A stretch of 46,993 nt of DNA, from positions 1 to 46,993 of the forward strand of contig JAISYP010000052.1 in the NCBI GenBank assembly GCA_031269825.1. Reading direction: 5' to 3'. This document shows positions 32,541-42,300 of the stretch, in pieces (the first letter of the stretch is position 1; each line of letters opens with the position of its first letter). This DNA is from Deltaproteobacteria bacterium. GTDB lineage: Bacteria; Desulfobacterota; Desulfarculia; Adiutricales; Adiutricaceae. The notes beneath the pieces are model-generated. The model was not told the origin of the DNA. It ran no database searches and saw nothing but the letters and a program-made list of their open reading frames with translations. The translations under genes and the position numbers were made by a program.

Positions 32541-33849
32541 ATTGTTTTTTCAAAGACTGGTCAACAGCGCCAGCGATCAAGCCGAGAACCAATAACTCGC
32601 GACTAACCAGTTTAAAGACGGCGAAGACACACGGCTTTAATCCATCCGCGCCGGGTCATGAAATGGGTTGTCGAATCTTGTCGACAGCTCGCTGTCTTTA
32701 GAAATAGATGAGATGTTTTTTCCATAACTCACCTAAAATATTGTCCTAATGAGTCAGCTGATAGATCTTTTTATAGCTATCACAATATGATATCTAATGA
32801 AAATAAAAAAACATATCGCCTTTGAGAAGGAATATGGTTAATCTGATAAAATAACGCTAAAAATGACAGAATAAAATTATTAAGCGACTTTTATAGTCAA
32901 AAAAATTGTTGTCAATTACTAATGATATATTGTTCTCGTAAATTATGATGAAGCTACTAAGAACTCGATTGACGAGAAAAATATTATTAACCTTATAGGA
33001 CGCCAAAAAGAGAGAAGGAAAACGCCTATTGTCGACAAATGTTATACGCGATAAGGTAGAGAGATGTTTTTGAAATTAACTGGGCTAAAGTAGTTAAATA
33101 ATAGAAACTATAATGGCTAATTTGTTCTTAAAACAATTTAAAATTAAACATTTAGGAAATCGCGCTGAAATAAAAACGGCTTTTGAAATTCTAACCAATT
33201 TTTGATTAGCGAATCCATATCTTAACGCCTGGACAGTTTTTCGCTAGACGTTTAAGGCTATTTGGTGGACACTTATGACGTAGTTTATAGTTCTTTTATG
33301 ATATAAAAATCTAATAGACGATCTATTAAAATACTAATAATATTGTTAATTAGATATTAAATAGAAATATATTTTATCTTATTAAGACTCATTAACACAT
33401 TCTGACTTGGCGATCTAAATAGTTCAACTTGAGCTTCGCTCTAAAGCGAAACTAGGAGAGGTTCGGTCTTTCCAAGTTCTTGGCTATAGATGACCAGATC
33501 ACCTCAGTCATATTGACAAGGTTAAAATTAATCCTATTAATGAATAAATTTAAAGTTAAATTTTGTTCGTCACAATTTTAATATAATTATTTGTAGGCTA
33601 GAAAATTTAATTTGAATAATTGGGATCGTTTTCCTAAAGAAGACCAAGCTTGTTACACCACGTTCATTGGCTATCAATTTTATCTAATAAAATCCATCAG
33701 TTACCAATAAAATCGTTCAAGTTCACTCAAATTCCAGGCCAAGGAACTTCTCCACGCCAATTATTCAAGGCGAGTCTAGTTGGCCTTAATGAGTTAAGTC
33801 GCCTCTTCGCCGAGCCGAGCGTTGGTTTAACTGATAATTAGAGTTTAAC

Positions 33850-33887
33850 GGATCAGTTAAGCGCGACAGCGCGGTTGAACTGGATCC
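33850..33887 (-). terminator. Stem-loop just after the P1 peptidase gene
   Basis: GGATCAGTTAAGCGCG and CGCGGTTGAACTGGATCC form an imperfect long stem with an ACAG loop, ending two bases from the peptidase stop codon. The minus strand then reads GTTAAACTCTAATTAT, without a strong T run, so its terminator function is uncertain. Confidence 0.45.
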
Positions 33888-33888
33888 A

Positions 33889-34815
33889 TTAATGTTTGGG
33901 AACTGATCGGACTATGGCCTCGCTGACCAGATCCGCCGCCAACGCCCCCAGATATGACAGATCCGCCCGTGGGCCCACGCCCGAACTCAGAGCGAACACC
34001 GTATCCCCATCAGACAACAGGTGGGACGGGTAAATGGCCCGGGCAATCCCACAACTGGCCAGGCGAGCCAAACGGTAGGCCCCGAGCTTATCGATCTGGG
34101 CGTTGGTGCCCACGACTACCAAAACCGTGTTCCCAGGTTGAAGGTTTTCGGCCAACTCTAGGGTACTCAAAATGTCCTTCCGGTCGGCTAAGCCACCCTC
34201 AGGCCGCTTTAGGCCAGAGATAATTTCCCCGGTTTTGTGGTTGACCACGCTACCCAAAGGATTAACCACCGCCAAGGCGGCCATCATTAGCCCAGTCTTG
34301 CCCACTTGGCCATAAGAACCCAACCCTGAGGGGCTAGAAAGGGCCTCGCCACCTAATTTACCCGAGACCGCCGAATACCCCGCCCCAAATGGGCCACTGT
34401 TCAATGGCGCGTGGCTAGCGTTAGACGCGGCCAAATAACCCATCCGCTCATCCGGCAAAAGTCCCTTGGATTGGTTGGCCGGATAGTCGTAAATAACCGC
34501 GCTGGGCACAATGGGAACCCGGATGGGCCCAGTCGGAAAGCCCACGCCCTTGGCCAGAAGAAAATTGACCACCCCCGTGGCGGCGGCCAGGCCAAAAGCG
34601 CTGCCTCCAGATAAGAGCAGGCCATGGATGGCCGGAATCAATCCTGAAGGTCTCAAAAGATCCATTTCCCGGCTCCCTGGAGCGAACCCAGGGGTGTAGG
34701 CCGAAGCGATGGCGCCTTCAGGACAAAGAATCGCCGTGCAGCCCGTTTTAGCCACGCGATCCTCCTCGTGACCCACCAAAAAACCTTCAATTTCCGACAA
34801 GGATATGGTAATCAT
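33889..34815 (-). CDS. P1/S58 family N-terminal-nucleophile aminopeptidase
   Basis: A 308-residue protein of the DmpA-like P1 family (MEROPS S58), whose members cleave themselves before a Ser or Thr and then act as aminopeptidases or amidases. The proposed cleavage point is Gly188-Ser189 in AVVNPLGSVVNHKTGEI. Other family blocks are VGHEEDRVAKTGCTAILCPEG at the start, LLLSGGSAFGLAAATGVV, FGAGYSAVSGKLGG and KTGLMMAAL. No signal peptide is present, so it should be cytoplasmic. The ATG at 34815 has AGG upstream. The gene stands alone in a gene-poor region between inverted-repeat elements. Substrate not predictable. Confidence 0.88.
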   Translation of the reverse strand: MITISLSEIEGFLVGHEEDRVAKTGCTAILCPEGAIASAYTPGFAPGSREMDLLRPSGLIPAIHGLLLSGGSAFGLAAATGVVNFLLAKGVGFPTGPIRVPIVPSAVIYDYPANQSKGLLPDERMGYLAASNASHAPLNSGPFGAGYSAVSGKLGGEALSSPSGLGSYGQVGKTGLMMAALAVVNPLGSVVNHKTGEIISGLKRPEGGLADRKDILSTLELAENLQPGNTVLVVVGTNAQIDKLGAYRLARLASCGIARAIYPSHLLSDGDTVFALSSGVGPRADLSYLGALAADLVSEAIVRSVPKH

Positions 34816-35366
34816 AATTAACCTAAATAATAAAGATAAGAAGTTAAAAAAATATCACGCTAGCTTCGCGCCGCGATACCGCTCCCACTGAGCATACCAT
34901 ATTATGGAAGAACAAGCGACGATTTAAAAATCCTCAAGCGCCCACGGCCCTCAAGTCTGGTTGGGCCTAAGGGGAAGGTTGGCCAAAACAAGCTCTTTAG
35001 ATCCATCCACCTCTGAACCTCTCCTCGCCACGCGGCTATAAGGGCTTAAGCTTTAACGTAACGTAACCAAACCACGGCCAATCCACCACCTTAACGCTTA
35101 ACGCCATAGACAAGCGCGCTTGTTACCAGATCTAGCCTGAGCCGGTTGATTTTTCCAAAGCCATCATGACTGACCCAATGGAACTGGCGCGTCTAAGCGC
35201 CATAAATATTATTAGGAACATGGTCAATAATGATTTTAGTTATGTTGACGCCATAACCAAGGGTCTTTTGGCCTTCGATATCTGATATGGTAACTTTCCC
35301 ATCAACTGAATCAGGCGAAAGGGTTCGGGTGAATTGATCAAGAAAAAATGATTTCTCTTTAAAATT

Positions 35367-35476
35367 GATGGCTTCGCGAAAACCTTAGTTTAAGAAAAAT
35401 AGTCAAATAGAAGAGTATTAATTTCAATAACTTATAAATTTTGATTTTTGAATTTTGGACTTTTCGCGAGACCATC
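35367..35476 (-). mobile_element. Short inverted-repeat element, copy 2
   Basis: 110 bp, in reverse orientation to copy 1, with ends GATGGYYTCGCGAA. The internal block TTATTGAAATTAATACTCTT is identical to copy 1. AAAATT flanks it on both sides as a direct repeat, as expected of a target-site duplication. Confidence 0.72.
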
Positions 35477-36243
35477 AAAATTAGTTTGACGGCCAAATCT
35501 GGCGCGCCCTAGACAAGATAACTATTCCGCTTAGTCACCAGGCCCACCTCGTTTATCCCCATTAAAACTAACGCTGAACTAACCCTATAGTCCAGGGCGA
35601 GCTTACTAGTAGTAAAATTTTGAATGGAGCGCCGCGGCTGACTTAATCACTAGACCAAGAGCGGCGGCCTAACGAAAAATTATTTTCCCAATACGCCAAA
35701 CTTATGGTTACATCGAAGAGCCATGATGATATCTGTAGTCTAAGCCAGCGATAAAGCTAAAAAAACGAAAAATAAGAAAAAATTAACCAGGCTCGCGTTT
35801 TTCCACCTGAATCCCTAAAAATATTATTGGCGATTCTGGGGCTAGCTGAACAAGAAAACATTTTAACCTCAAAATCCATGTTCATTAAAGAGATCCGCGC
35901 GTAGGTTCTCCGGCCAACGACTGACGCGTCTTGGCGGCAACCTTTCCCAAAACCAATATTTATAATTTATCAGGTGTCATTATTTTTTTATTTTAATCAT
36001 TATCATTAAATTATACTATTACTATTATAAATTAATAAAAAAACTATACTAATGAATTAAATATAATAATATAACAATAGTACCTATTAAAATAATATAG
36101 TTAAACAGCAGAATTAAAAAAATATCACTTATTTTATATAAAACTTAAACATAACATAAACAATGGGATATCTATCATCACCAGTTTTTTAGCCACCACG
36201 ATCCCAGGTCTGGGCCTTTAATAATAATTGGTCAAAAAACCAG

Positions 36244-36351
36244 GATGACTTCGCGAAGCCCCAGTTTCAAGAAAATAGTAAAAAAAGAGTAATAATATCA
36301 AAAAGTTAAAAACACTATTTTCCGCTTTTAGTCCTTCTCGCGAGGTCATCA
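36244..36351 (-). mobile_element. Short inverted-repeat element, copy 3
   Basis: 108 bp, same orientation as copy 2, ends GATGACYTCGCGA, more diverged inside but keeping ATTACTCTTTTTTTACTATTTTC. AACCA occurs next to both ends, a possible target duplication. Confidence 0.65.
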
Positions 36352-36409
36352 ACCATTGGCCATTGGACAGGTTAGAGCCTTATAAATGGAGCGGAAAGCC
36401 CAAATTCCG

Positions 36410-36438
36410 TTGGCAAAAAACCGTTCTTCTATTATAAT
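36410..36438 (+). promoter_or_regulatory. Sigma-70 promoter of the solute-binding protein gene
   Basis: TTGGCA, 17 bases, TATAAT. The -10 is a perfect consensus. Transcription would start near 36445, giving a leader of about 115 bases before the ATG at 36561. Confidence 0.7.
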
Positions 36439-36446
36439 AGCTCCAT

Positions 36447-36491
36447 CCTCAAACTTTTAGGCTTTGACTTAAACCGTTGAGCCTTTTGAGG
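36447..36491 (+). promoter_or_regulatory. Leader hairpin of the solute-binding protein mRNA
   Basis: CCTCAAA...GGCT pairs with AGCC TTTTGAGG, with a bulge in the 5' arm, right at the start of the predicted transcript. It may stabilise the mRNA or take part in control; no long T run follows. Confidence 0.4.
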
Positions 36492-36560
36492 TCTTTCGCT
36501 ATTATATTTTCTCTGATCATGGACGCCTTTCACCGGGACAGCGTTTAGAAGGATTGTTTC

Positions 36561-37319
36561 ATGAAAAAAATTCTGTTTACTTGTCTTTTCATCTTGACTT
36601 TAGCCGCCTCTCCCTTATTGGCTGACCTGACGGGGAAAACTATCATCAACGGCGTTGACGCTAATTTTCCCCCCTTCGCGTTTATTGACCACGATGGACA
36701 GATCAACGGATTTGACATTGAATCCATCAACTGGATCGCTCAAAAATTTGGGTTCAAAGTCAACCACCAGTCCTTAGAGTGGGACTCCCTAATCGCCAAT
36801 CTTATGGCCAAAAAAATCGACATAGTTTCCTCGGGTCTATCCATCACCGCGGTGAGGTCGACTCAAATCTCCTTCACCACTCCCTATTGGACGGTCAACC
36901 AGGTGGTTCTGGTTAGTAAAGACTCCACCTTGACGGCGGAGAACGTCCTAACCGGCGGCCACAAGATCGGCGTTCAGCGTGGGACTTCGGAAGCTAACTC
37001 CATGAAAAAATCCAACGGCGTTGATGGCCGTGACTACACTCTGGAGGACTACCCCTCGCCAGAGCTAGCGGCCAACGACGTGGTCAGCGGCCGAATCATG
37101 GCGGTGGTAATGAACGACGCCCCAGCGGCCGAAATCACTAAAAGCCTCTCCCTAAAAATAGTCGGTTCGGCCGGCATCCCCGCGGAACAGTTCGCCTTTG
37201 GGATCCACAAGGCAAACCCGGAATTAATGTTGACCTTAAACCAAGGTCTCAAACAACTCATGGCGGATCCCTTCTGGAAAACTTTAAAGAAAAAATACAA
37301 GCTAGGCGAATTAAAATAA
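36561..37319 (+). CDS. Periplasmic amino-acid-type solute-binding protein (SBP_bac_3)
   Basis: A 252-residue exported binding protein with signal peptide MKKILFTCLFILTLAASPLLA. The mature part follows the family 3 pattern: FPPFAFIDHDGQINGFDIE near residue 37, WDSLIANLMAKKIDIVSSGLSIT, FTTPYW, IGVQRGTSE near 135 and VVMNDAP near 180. Such proteins deliver amino acids or related polar solutes to an ABC permease. No cognate permease or ATPase is next to it; the ABC genes downstream are of an exporter type. AAGGA lies seven bases before the ATG, and a consensus promoter sits 120 bp upstream. The ligand cannot be told from sequence. Confidence 0.9.
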   Translation: MKKILFTCLFILTLAASPLLADLTGKTIINGVDANFPPFAFIDHDGQINGFDIESINWIAQKFGFKVNHQSLEWDSLIANLMAKKIDIVSSGLSITAVRSTQISFTTPYWTVNQVVLVSKDSTLTAENVLTGGHKIGVQRGTSEANSMKKSNGVDGRDYTLEDYPSPELAANDVVSGRIMAVVMNDAPAAEITKSLSLKIVGSAGIPAEQFAFGIHKANPELMLTLNQGLKQLMADPFWKTLKKKYKLGELK

Positions 37320-37534
37320 CCTCCCTTTAACTTTTAGCTCCGAAAACTGGTTAAACCGCGAGGCTCAATTTTTTCTAGCTCTTCCCAATCCCAGCGTATA
37401 CTCGCTCGCTCTATTTTTGGGGAGCTCGATTTGAGGTTAATCTTTCTGGAAAATTGTTTGACGCCCAACTTATTCATCCCCCTTCCCGGTGGCTTTCGGA
37501 TTAACTCCCTCTAGGCGCGTCGATAGATCATATT

Positions 37535-37672
37535 TTGATAAAACGCTCTTCCCTCGCCTTGGCGGTCTCCAGCGCGCGCGTCACCGGCCAGGCCAAGCGG
37601 CGACCTCATTTTATTGTTGGCGCCTTAGAACGCTATTTTCTGGGAACCCACGATCCCATAGGGAGCCAATAA
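37535..37672 (+). CDS. Possible small basic protein upstream of the ABC exporter
   Basis: An open frame of 45 codons starting with TTG encodes KRSSLALAVSSARVTGQAK and continues to a stop four bases before the ABC ATPase start. Amino-acid content looks protein-like and the GGGAG of the ATPase lies in its last codons, which would allow coupling. There is no good ribosome site for it and no family I recognise. It could equally be a non-coding leader. Confidence 0.25.
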   Translation: MIKRSSLALAVSSARVTGQAKRRPHFIVGALERYFLGTHDPIGSQ

Positions 37673-37676
37673 TTTC

Positions 37677-38390
37677 ATGACTTTTCTTAACGTCTCCGGC
37701 CTAGGGCGTTCCTTTGGCCCACGAAAGGCCCTCGTGGACATTAACCTCCAGCTAGACGCGGGCGACCGGGTGGCTTTGTTGGGGCCCAATGGAGCCGGGA
37801 AAACCACGCTTTTAAAAATTATCGGCGGCGCCTTAGCCCCGGACGTGGGCCGAGTGACCGTGGCGAATTTGTCCCCAGGGGAAGCGAGGCGTCGACCTGG
37901 TTTATTGGGCTGGCTACCGGAAAGGGCTCCCTTAAACCCAGATTTAACGGTCGAGGAACACCTAAAAATAACGGCGGCGTTTCTGGAACTTAGTAAAGCA
38001 AAAACGCGCGAGCGGATCGGTTTTTTGACCGAGGCCTTAAGTCTAAAAACCAAATTGCCCCGTTTGGCCGGTCAACTCTCTTTAGGCTCCCGTCGCCAAG
38101 CGGCCTTAGCCATCGCTTTACTGGGCGAGCCGCGTCTATTAATTCTAGACGAGCCGACCATTAGTCTCGATCCCGAAGAGGTGGCCCGGCTCAGAAATTT
38201 GTTAAAATCATTTTCCCCGGAGGTCTGTTTTCTCATTTCCAGCCACGTCATCGCGGAAGTGGCCAAAGTGACCGACCAAGCCATCATCCTCTATAACGGC
38301 CATTTAATCGCTCAAAAAAGCTGGCTCGAGTTAGGGCCGGATTATGAAATTGGTTATTTAAAGGAGACTAATGAGCGCGCCGATCATTAA
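37677..38390 (+). CDS. ABC exporter ATP-binding protein (GldA/CcmA-like)
   Basis: A 237-residue ATPase with Walker A GPNGAGKTTLLK near residue 37, the signature LSLGSRRQAALAIALLGEP, Walker B LLILDEPTISLDP and the H-loop SSHV. It belongs to the class that drives ABC-2 permeases, such as the gliding-motility GldA proteins and multidrug or polysaccharide exporters. The permease gene overlaps its last 20 bases, so the two are translationally linked. GGGAG lies 11 bases upstream of the ATG. Gliding itself is not implied; the cargo is unknown. Confidence 0.88.
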   Translation: MTFLNVSGLGRSFGPRKALVDINLQLDAGDRVALLGPNGAGKTTLLKIIGGALAPDVGRVTVANLSPGEARRRPGLLGWLPERAPLNPDLTVEEHLKITAAFLELSKAKTRERIGFLTEALSLKTKLPRLAGQLSLGSRRQAALAIALLGEPRLLILDEPTISLDPEEVARLRNLLKSFSPEVCFLISSHVIAEVAKVTDQAIILYNGHLIAQKSWLELGPDYEIGYLKETNERADH

Positions 38391-39141
38391 CCCCCGACGA
38401 ATCCGTCTTCTGGCCTGGGCGGAGTTCCGAGCTTTCTGGACCAACCCCTCCGGCGGGTTAGCCCTTTTGGTGTTTTTAGGGATAGCTGGCGTTCTTTTTT
38501 ATAACGCCGTGGCCGATCACGCCACCGCCAACCTCGGAGCCCTGGCCCGAGGACGACTTTTAAGCGCGGATCTATCTATATTTAGTAATGGCCTGACTAA
38601 CCTAGGGCTCGTTATACTCTTGGTTTCCCCCCTCACCACCATGCGCTCCATGTCGCCTTACGCCCAAGGCGGGCATCTGGATCTGCTCCTCGCCTGGCCT
38701 TTATCGCCCTGGGAACTAATCCTCGGCCAATATCTAGCGGCGGTCATGACTCTGGGTCTTTTGACCAGCTTAAGCTTATTGCCCTTTTTGGTCATTTGGT
38801 TTATGGGCGTGGGTTCCTTGGCGGTTCTCTTGTCCTCGGCCTTAGGGCTAGCCCTTTTGATCTCCGCGTTCTCGGCTCTGGGTCTAGCCATCGCCACCCT
38901 GACCTCCTCGCCCCTAGCCGCCGCCCTGACCTCCCTAGGCGTTTTGGCTTTTTTATGGTCTTTGGGTTGGGCCGCCCCTTATTTGCCGCCCTGGGCCGCC
39001 TACCTGGCCCAGGGTTTAGCCATCGCCCCTAGGCTCTCCCATTTCGCCTTAGGCTTGATTGACCTTAATGACGCGCTCTTTTTTCTGGCCCTCACCCTGG
39101 TTAGCCTCTGGATCGGTCGACCACGGGCTGACCGGGGCTAA
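38371..39141 (+). CDS. ABC-2 type permease (GldF-like)
   Basis: A 256-residue membrane protein with six predicted helices. The order is typical for this family: FWTNPSGGLALLVFLGI near the start, TTMRSMSPYAQGGHLDLLLAWPLSPWELILGQYLAA in the middle (the conserved Arg-Ser/Gly-Leu-Leu-x-x-Pro-x-S segment of GldF proteins), then a Leu/Ala-rich second half. It forms the transmembrane part of the exporter with the preceding ATPase. The third subunit often found with GldAF (a GldG-like protein) is absent; the next gene is a DNA methyltransferase 165 bp away. Confidence 0.88.
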   Translation: MSAPIINPRRIRLLAWAEFRAFWTNPSGGLALLVFLGIAGVLFYNAVADHATANLGALARGRLLSADLSIFSNGLTNLGLVILLVSPLTTMRSMSPYAQGGHLDLLLAWPLSPWELILGQYLAAVMTLGLLTSLSLLPFLVIWFMGVGSLAVLLSSALGLALLISAFSALGLAIATLTSSPLAAALTSLGVLAFLWSLGWAAPYLPPWAAYLAQGLAIAPRLSHFALGLIDLNDALFFLALTLVSLWIGRPRADRG

Positions 39142-39305
39142 AAGTCCGCTATCCCTAAATCGCTCGATCATTTTACTTTAAAGCTGGGTAGACCTAGCTT
39201 TGCCTCAGCCCAAGTTCGCCGCCAAACGGTCGATAATATCGGGCCGCGTCCAAGGGCGGCGGAAAGACCAAAGGAACCCCCACGTCGCCTGGGGATGGAG
39301 ACTTT

Positions 39306-42300
39306 ATGGCCAACATTTTCAATAACCTTTTTGACCGGGCTTTTCTGGCCACCAAAGGCGCGTCTTGTTGGTCTCCCCTAACGAACGCCCAAGACAAATT
39401 TAACTTCTGCCAAGCTTTATTTAATAACAACATGGAGATGGATAATTTCAATGGAAAAACCTTAAATAACCAAATAATTTTTCCCCTTGTCCAGGCTCTC
39501 GGTTGGTTTTATGTTCAGCCAGAGGACGCGGATATTACTGACCCTGATTCCGGCGCTGACCTCCGGCTTTTCGCTGACAAAACCGCCTATTTAAATTTTT
39601 TAACCTTAAACAAAAACACCCGCCAAACGGTTGTTTCCGAATCGTGGCCGCTTTTAGCCATCCAGCCAGCCACCCTTGAGCTAGACAACCACCAAACCTC
39701 AATAATCACCAATCCCTATTGGCGCCTACGGGAGCGTTTACGCCAATCAAAACAAGCTTGGGGTTTTTTGACCAATGGCCGACAATGGCTCCTGGCCAAC
39801 AACCCGGCGAGCCTAGACAAAAAATACCTCGCCTTTAGCTTGGACAAAATCTTGGCGACAGGCGATCTAGCCGATTTTGAGCTTTTTTGGAACCTATTGA
39901 GCGCGATTAACTTTCAGCCAACGCCTAATGGCCAGCCAAAAATTGAACTTGTCCGCCAAAAAGACCAACAATTTCAACAGGATAATTTTTCTCGACTCTG
40001 GAGCGCCATCACCGGTTTCGATGATCAGTTTTCCCTGTTTGAGGACATTGGCCGCCACTTATTTGTGGCCAACGACCGTCGTAGTGACCCCACCAATTTG
40101 AATCTGGTCTTTGAGCAAAGCCTTATCTTTTTCCTCCGCCTAACCCTTTTAACTCATTTTGAGGGAAAAACCCTAGCCAGCCCAGATAAAACCACGCTAG
40201 ATAAAACCACGCTAGATAATCCTGGGCTAGATAAGCCCCCAATAGAGCCAAAGGTTACCTTAAAGTCCATCCGCCACAGCGTCAAGCCAACTTCTAACCA
40301 ATACCAGGGCTGGCTAAAATTGCGCTCGCTTTTCGCCGCCGTAGCTGATGGAAAGTGGGCGATGGCCCAATTCCCGCTGGAAAGCGACCTGTTTGATCCC
40401 CAAAAAGCCCCTTTGCTGAGCCAGGGCGAGGTTTTTAGCGACGCGGCTCTCGCGCGCGTCTTCAATAGTCTTTTTAACGCGGCCCCGGATCTAGAAAACG
40501 CGGGTATTAACCAGGCCTTATTTTCCCCCGCCCAGCTGGGAACCATTTACGAGGGGCTTTTGGGATTTGAGTTCCGCGTCGCGAGGACGGAATTATTTTA
40601 CGCCAGCTCCCACAAGCGTCGACCATCAATGGAAGGCTATTTTGAAAAACAACAATTACAAACCCAAAAAAATCTCCTCTCAGTTAAAAGACAATATAAA
40701 AAGGGCGATTTATATCTAGTTAATTTCCATAACCATCGCAAAATCAGTGGCAGTTACTACACCCCGGACGCCCTGGCCTGGCCCTTGGTGACTCAGGGCG
40801 TGGTCAGCCAACTGGCCGGGCCATTCCAAAATCACTCCCTAGCCGATCTAAAGATCCTCGATTGCGCTTGTGGATGTGGCCAATTGTTGACCGTCGCTTT
40901 AGGCGTTCTAGCCTACCAAGGCCTAAAACGTTTAGACGCGGACGCGGATCCGAAACTAAAGAGCCTGTCGCGCCAGGAAATGGACGCTATCAAAGCGAAC
41001 CGCCGAAAACTGGGTCTCTATTCTGACCCCATGTCCCTGGATGAGGTCGCGGTCTTGAAACGGGTTTTTTTAAAAAGGAGCGTTTATGGGGTTGACCGCT
41101 CCCCCTTCGCCGTGGAGCTAACCAAGTGGGCTCTATGGAGCGACAGCTTCATTTATGGAGCCCCCGCCCCTTTTCTGGCCGGACGCGTTAAATGTGGCGA
41201 CAGTCTCATGGGCTCGGATCTGGCGTCGTTGGCCCCAACCGCCACCAAAGCCCCCCTGGAGAGTGGTTTGCTTCAACGTCTGCGCCAGTTGAGCGAAGAA
41301 ATCGCGGCGTTAAGCGCCTTACCCACCTCTCCTGATAACGACATCATAAATATAAAAGACAGATATTACAACAAAATATTACCAAAAATTAATGAACTTA
41401 ATTATTATGTTAATTTTAATAATTATTTAGATATTTTAAAAGTCAAAAAAATCTATCCTTTGCCACCAATTTTCGCGAAATTGAACGACCGCCAGCTGGG
41501 ACAAGCTATAACCGCCACCGAGAAAAATGACCTCGCGCGATTGGCGGACGAAACCGAACAAACTAGGCGAATTTACGGCTTTTTCAACTGGAAAATTGAA
41601 TTCGCCGAAGTTTTTTCCCCTTTAAACCTGTTTGGCCCTGGATTTAACCTGATTGTAGGCAATCCCCCTTGGGACAAGACCAAATTTGAAGAACCTCTTT
41701 TTTTCGTCCAATACCACCCCAACTACCGAACCTCGCCCAATAGCCAAAAAAAGGCCATCGCCACCGATCTACTGGCTCAACCGGACATCCGAGCTAAATA
41801 CGACCAGGAAAAGAGGCGGGCGGAACTGTATAATGAATACCTAACTAAGAAGTTCCCTTTAAGCCAAGGCAACGGGGACAACAACCTTTTTCGGTTTTTT
41901 ATGGAAAAAGCCTGGAATTTATTAGCCCCGGGGGGTTCATTAAGCTACATTCTCCCGCTTTCATTCCTAACCGATGACGGCTCGACGCGATTGCGAAAAA
42001 ATATCCTAGAAAAAGGCCGACTGGTTCGTTTTGATGGTTTTGAGAATAAAAAACGGATCTTTCCCCATGTCCACCCTCGCTATAAATTTGGGCTGGCTCA
42101 AATCGAAAACACGCCGGATCCCGACCAAGTGGCCCAAGTCCGCTTCATGTTGACCGATCCGCGGATCTTAGCCAAGGAAGAAGGCCGTTTTCCCTATTCC
42201 CTGTCGGACGTTAAAGGCTCCTCGCCCAAAAATTGGGCTTACTTAGAGACTGACGGCGGCCACGACCTGTCAACCCTGAAAAAGCTTTATTCGAAATTCC

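Larger units (their letters stand above)
31584..33849. other. Gene-poor region of 2.3 kb with an AT-rich island
   Basis: Apart from the satP promoter and one short inverted-repeat element I see no gene. From about 32100 to 32540 the sequence is almost entirely A and T. From 32560 to 33640 composition is mixed, with many short broken frames, for instance a 30-codon frame at 33113-33205, giving the look of decayed coding DNA that I cannot identify. No tRNA, CRISPR repeats or DnaA-box cluster is apparent. Confidence 0.5.
34816..36560. other. Gene-poor region of 1.7 kb with two inverted-repeat elements
   Basis: No solid gene. It contains element copies 2 and 3, an AT-rich island at about 35960-36170, and the promoter and leader of the solute-binding protein gene. 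A 39-codon frame at 35166-35285 (MTDPMELARLSAINIIRNMV) has plausible amino-acid content but no ribosome site, so it may be a gene remnant. Confidence 0.5.

Noticed and set aside
35166-35285. 39-codon frame MTDPMELARLSAINI... as a gene
   Set aside because: No ribosome site, no continuation in any frame and no recognised family; at most a remnant.
31951-36351. The three repeats as a CRISPR array
   Set aside because: Units are about 110 bp, kilobases apart and in both orientations, with inverted ends; no cas gene is present.
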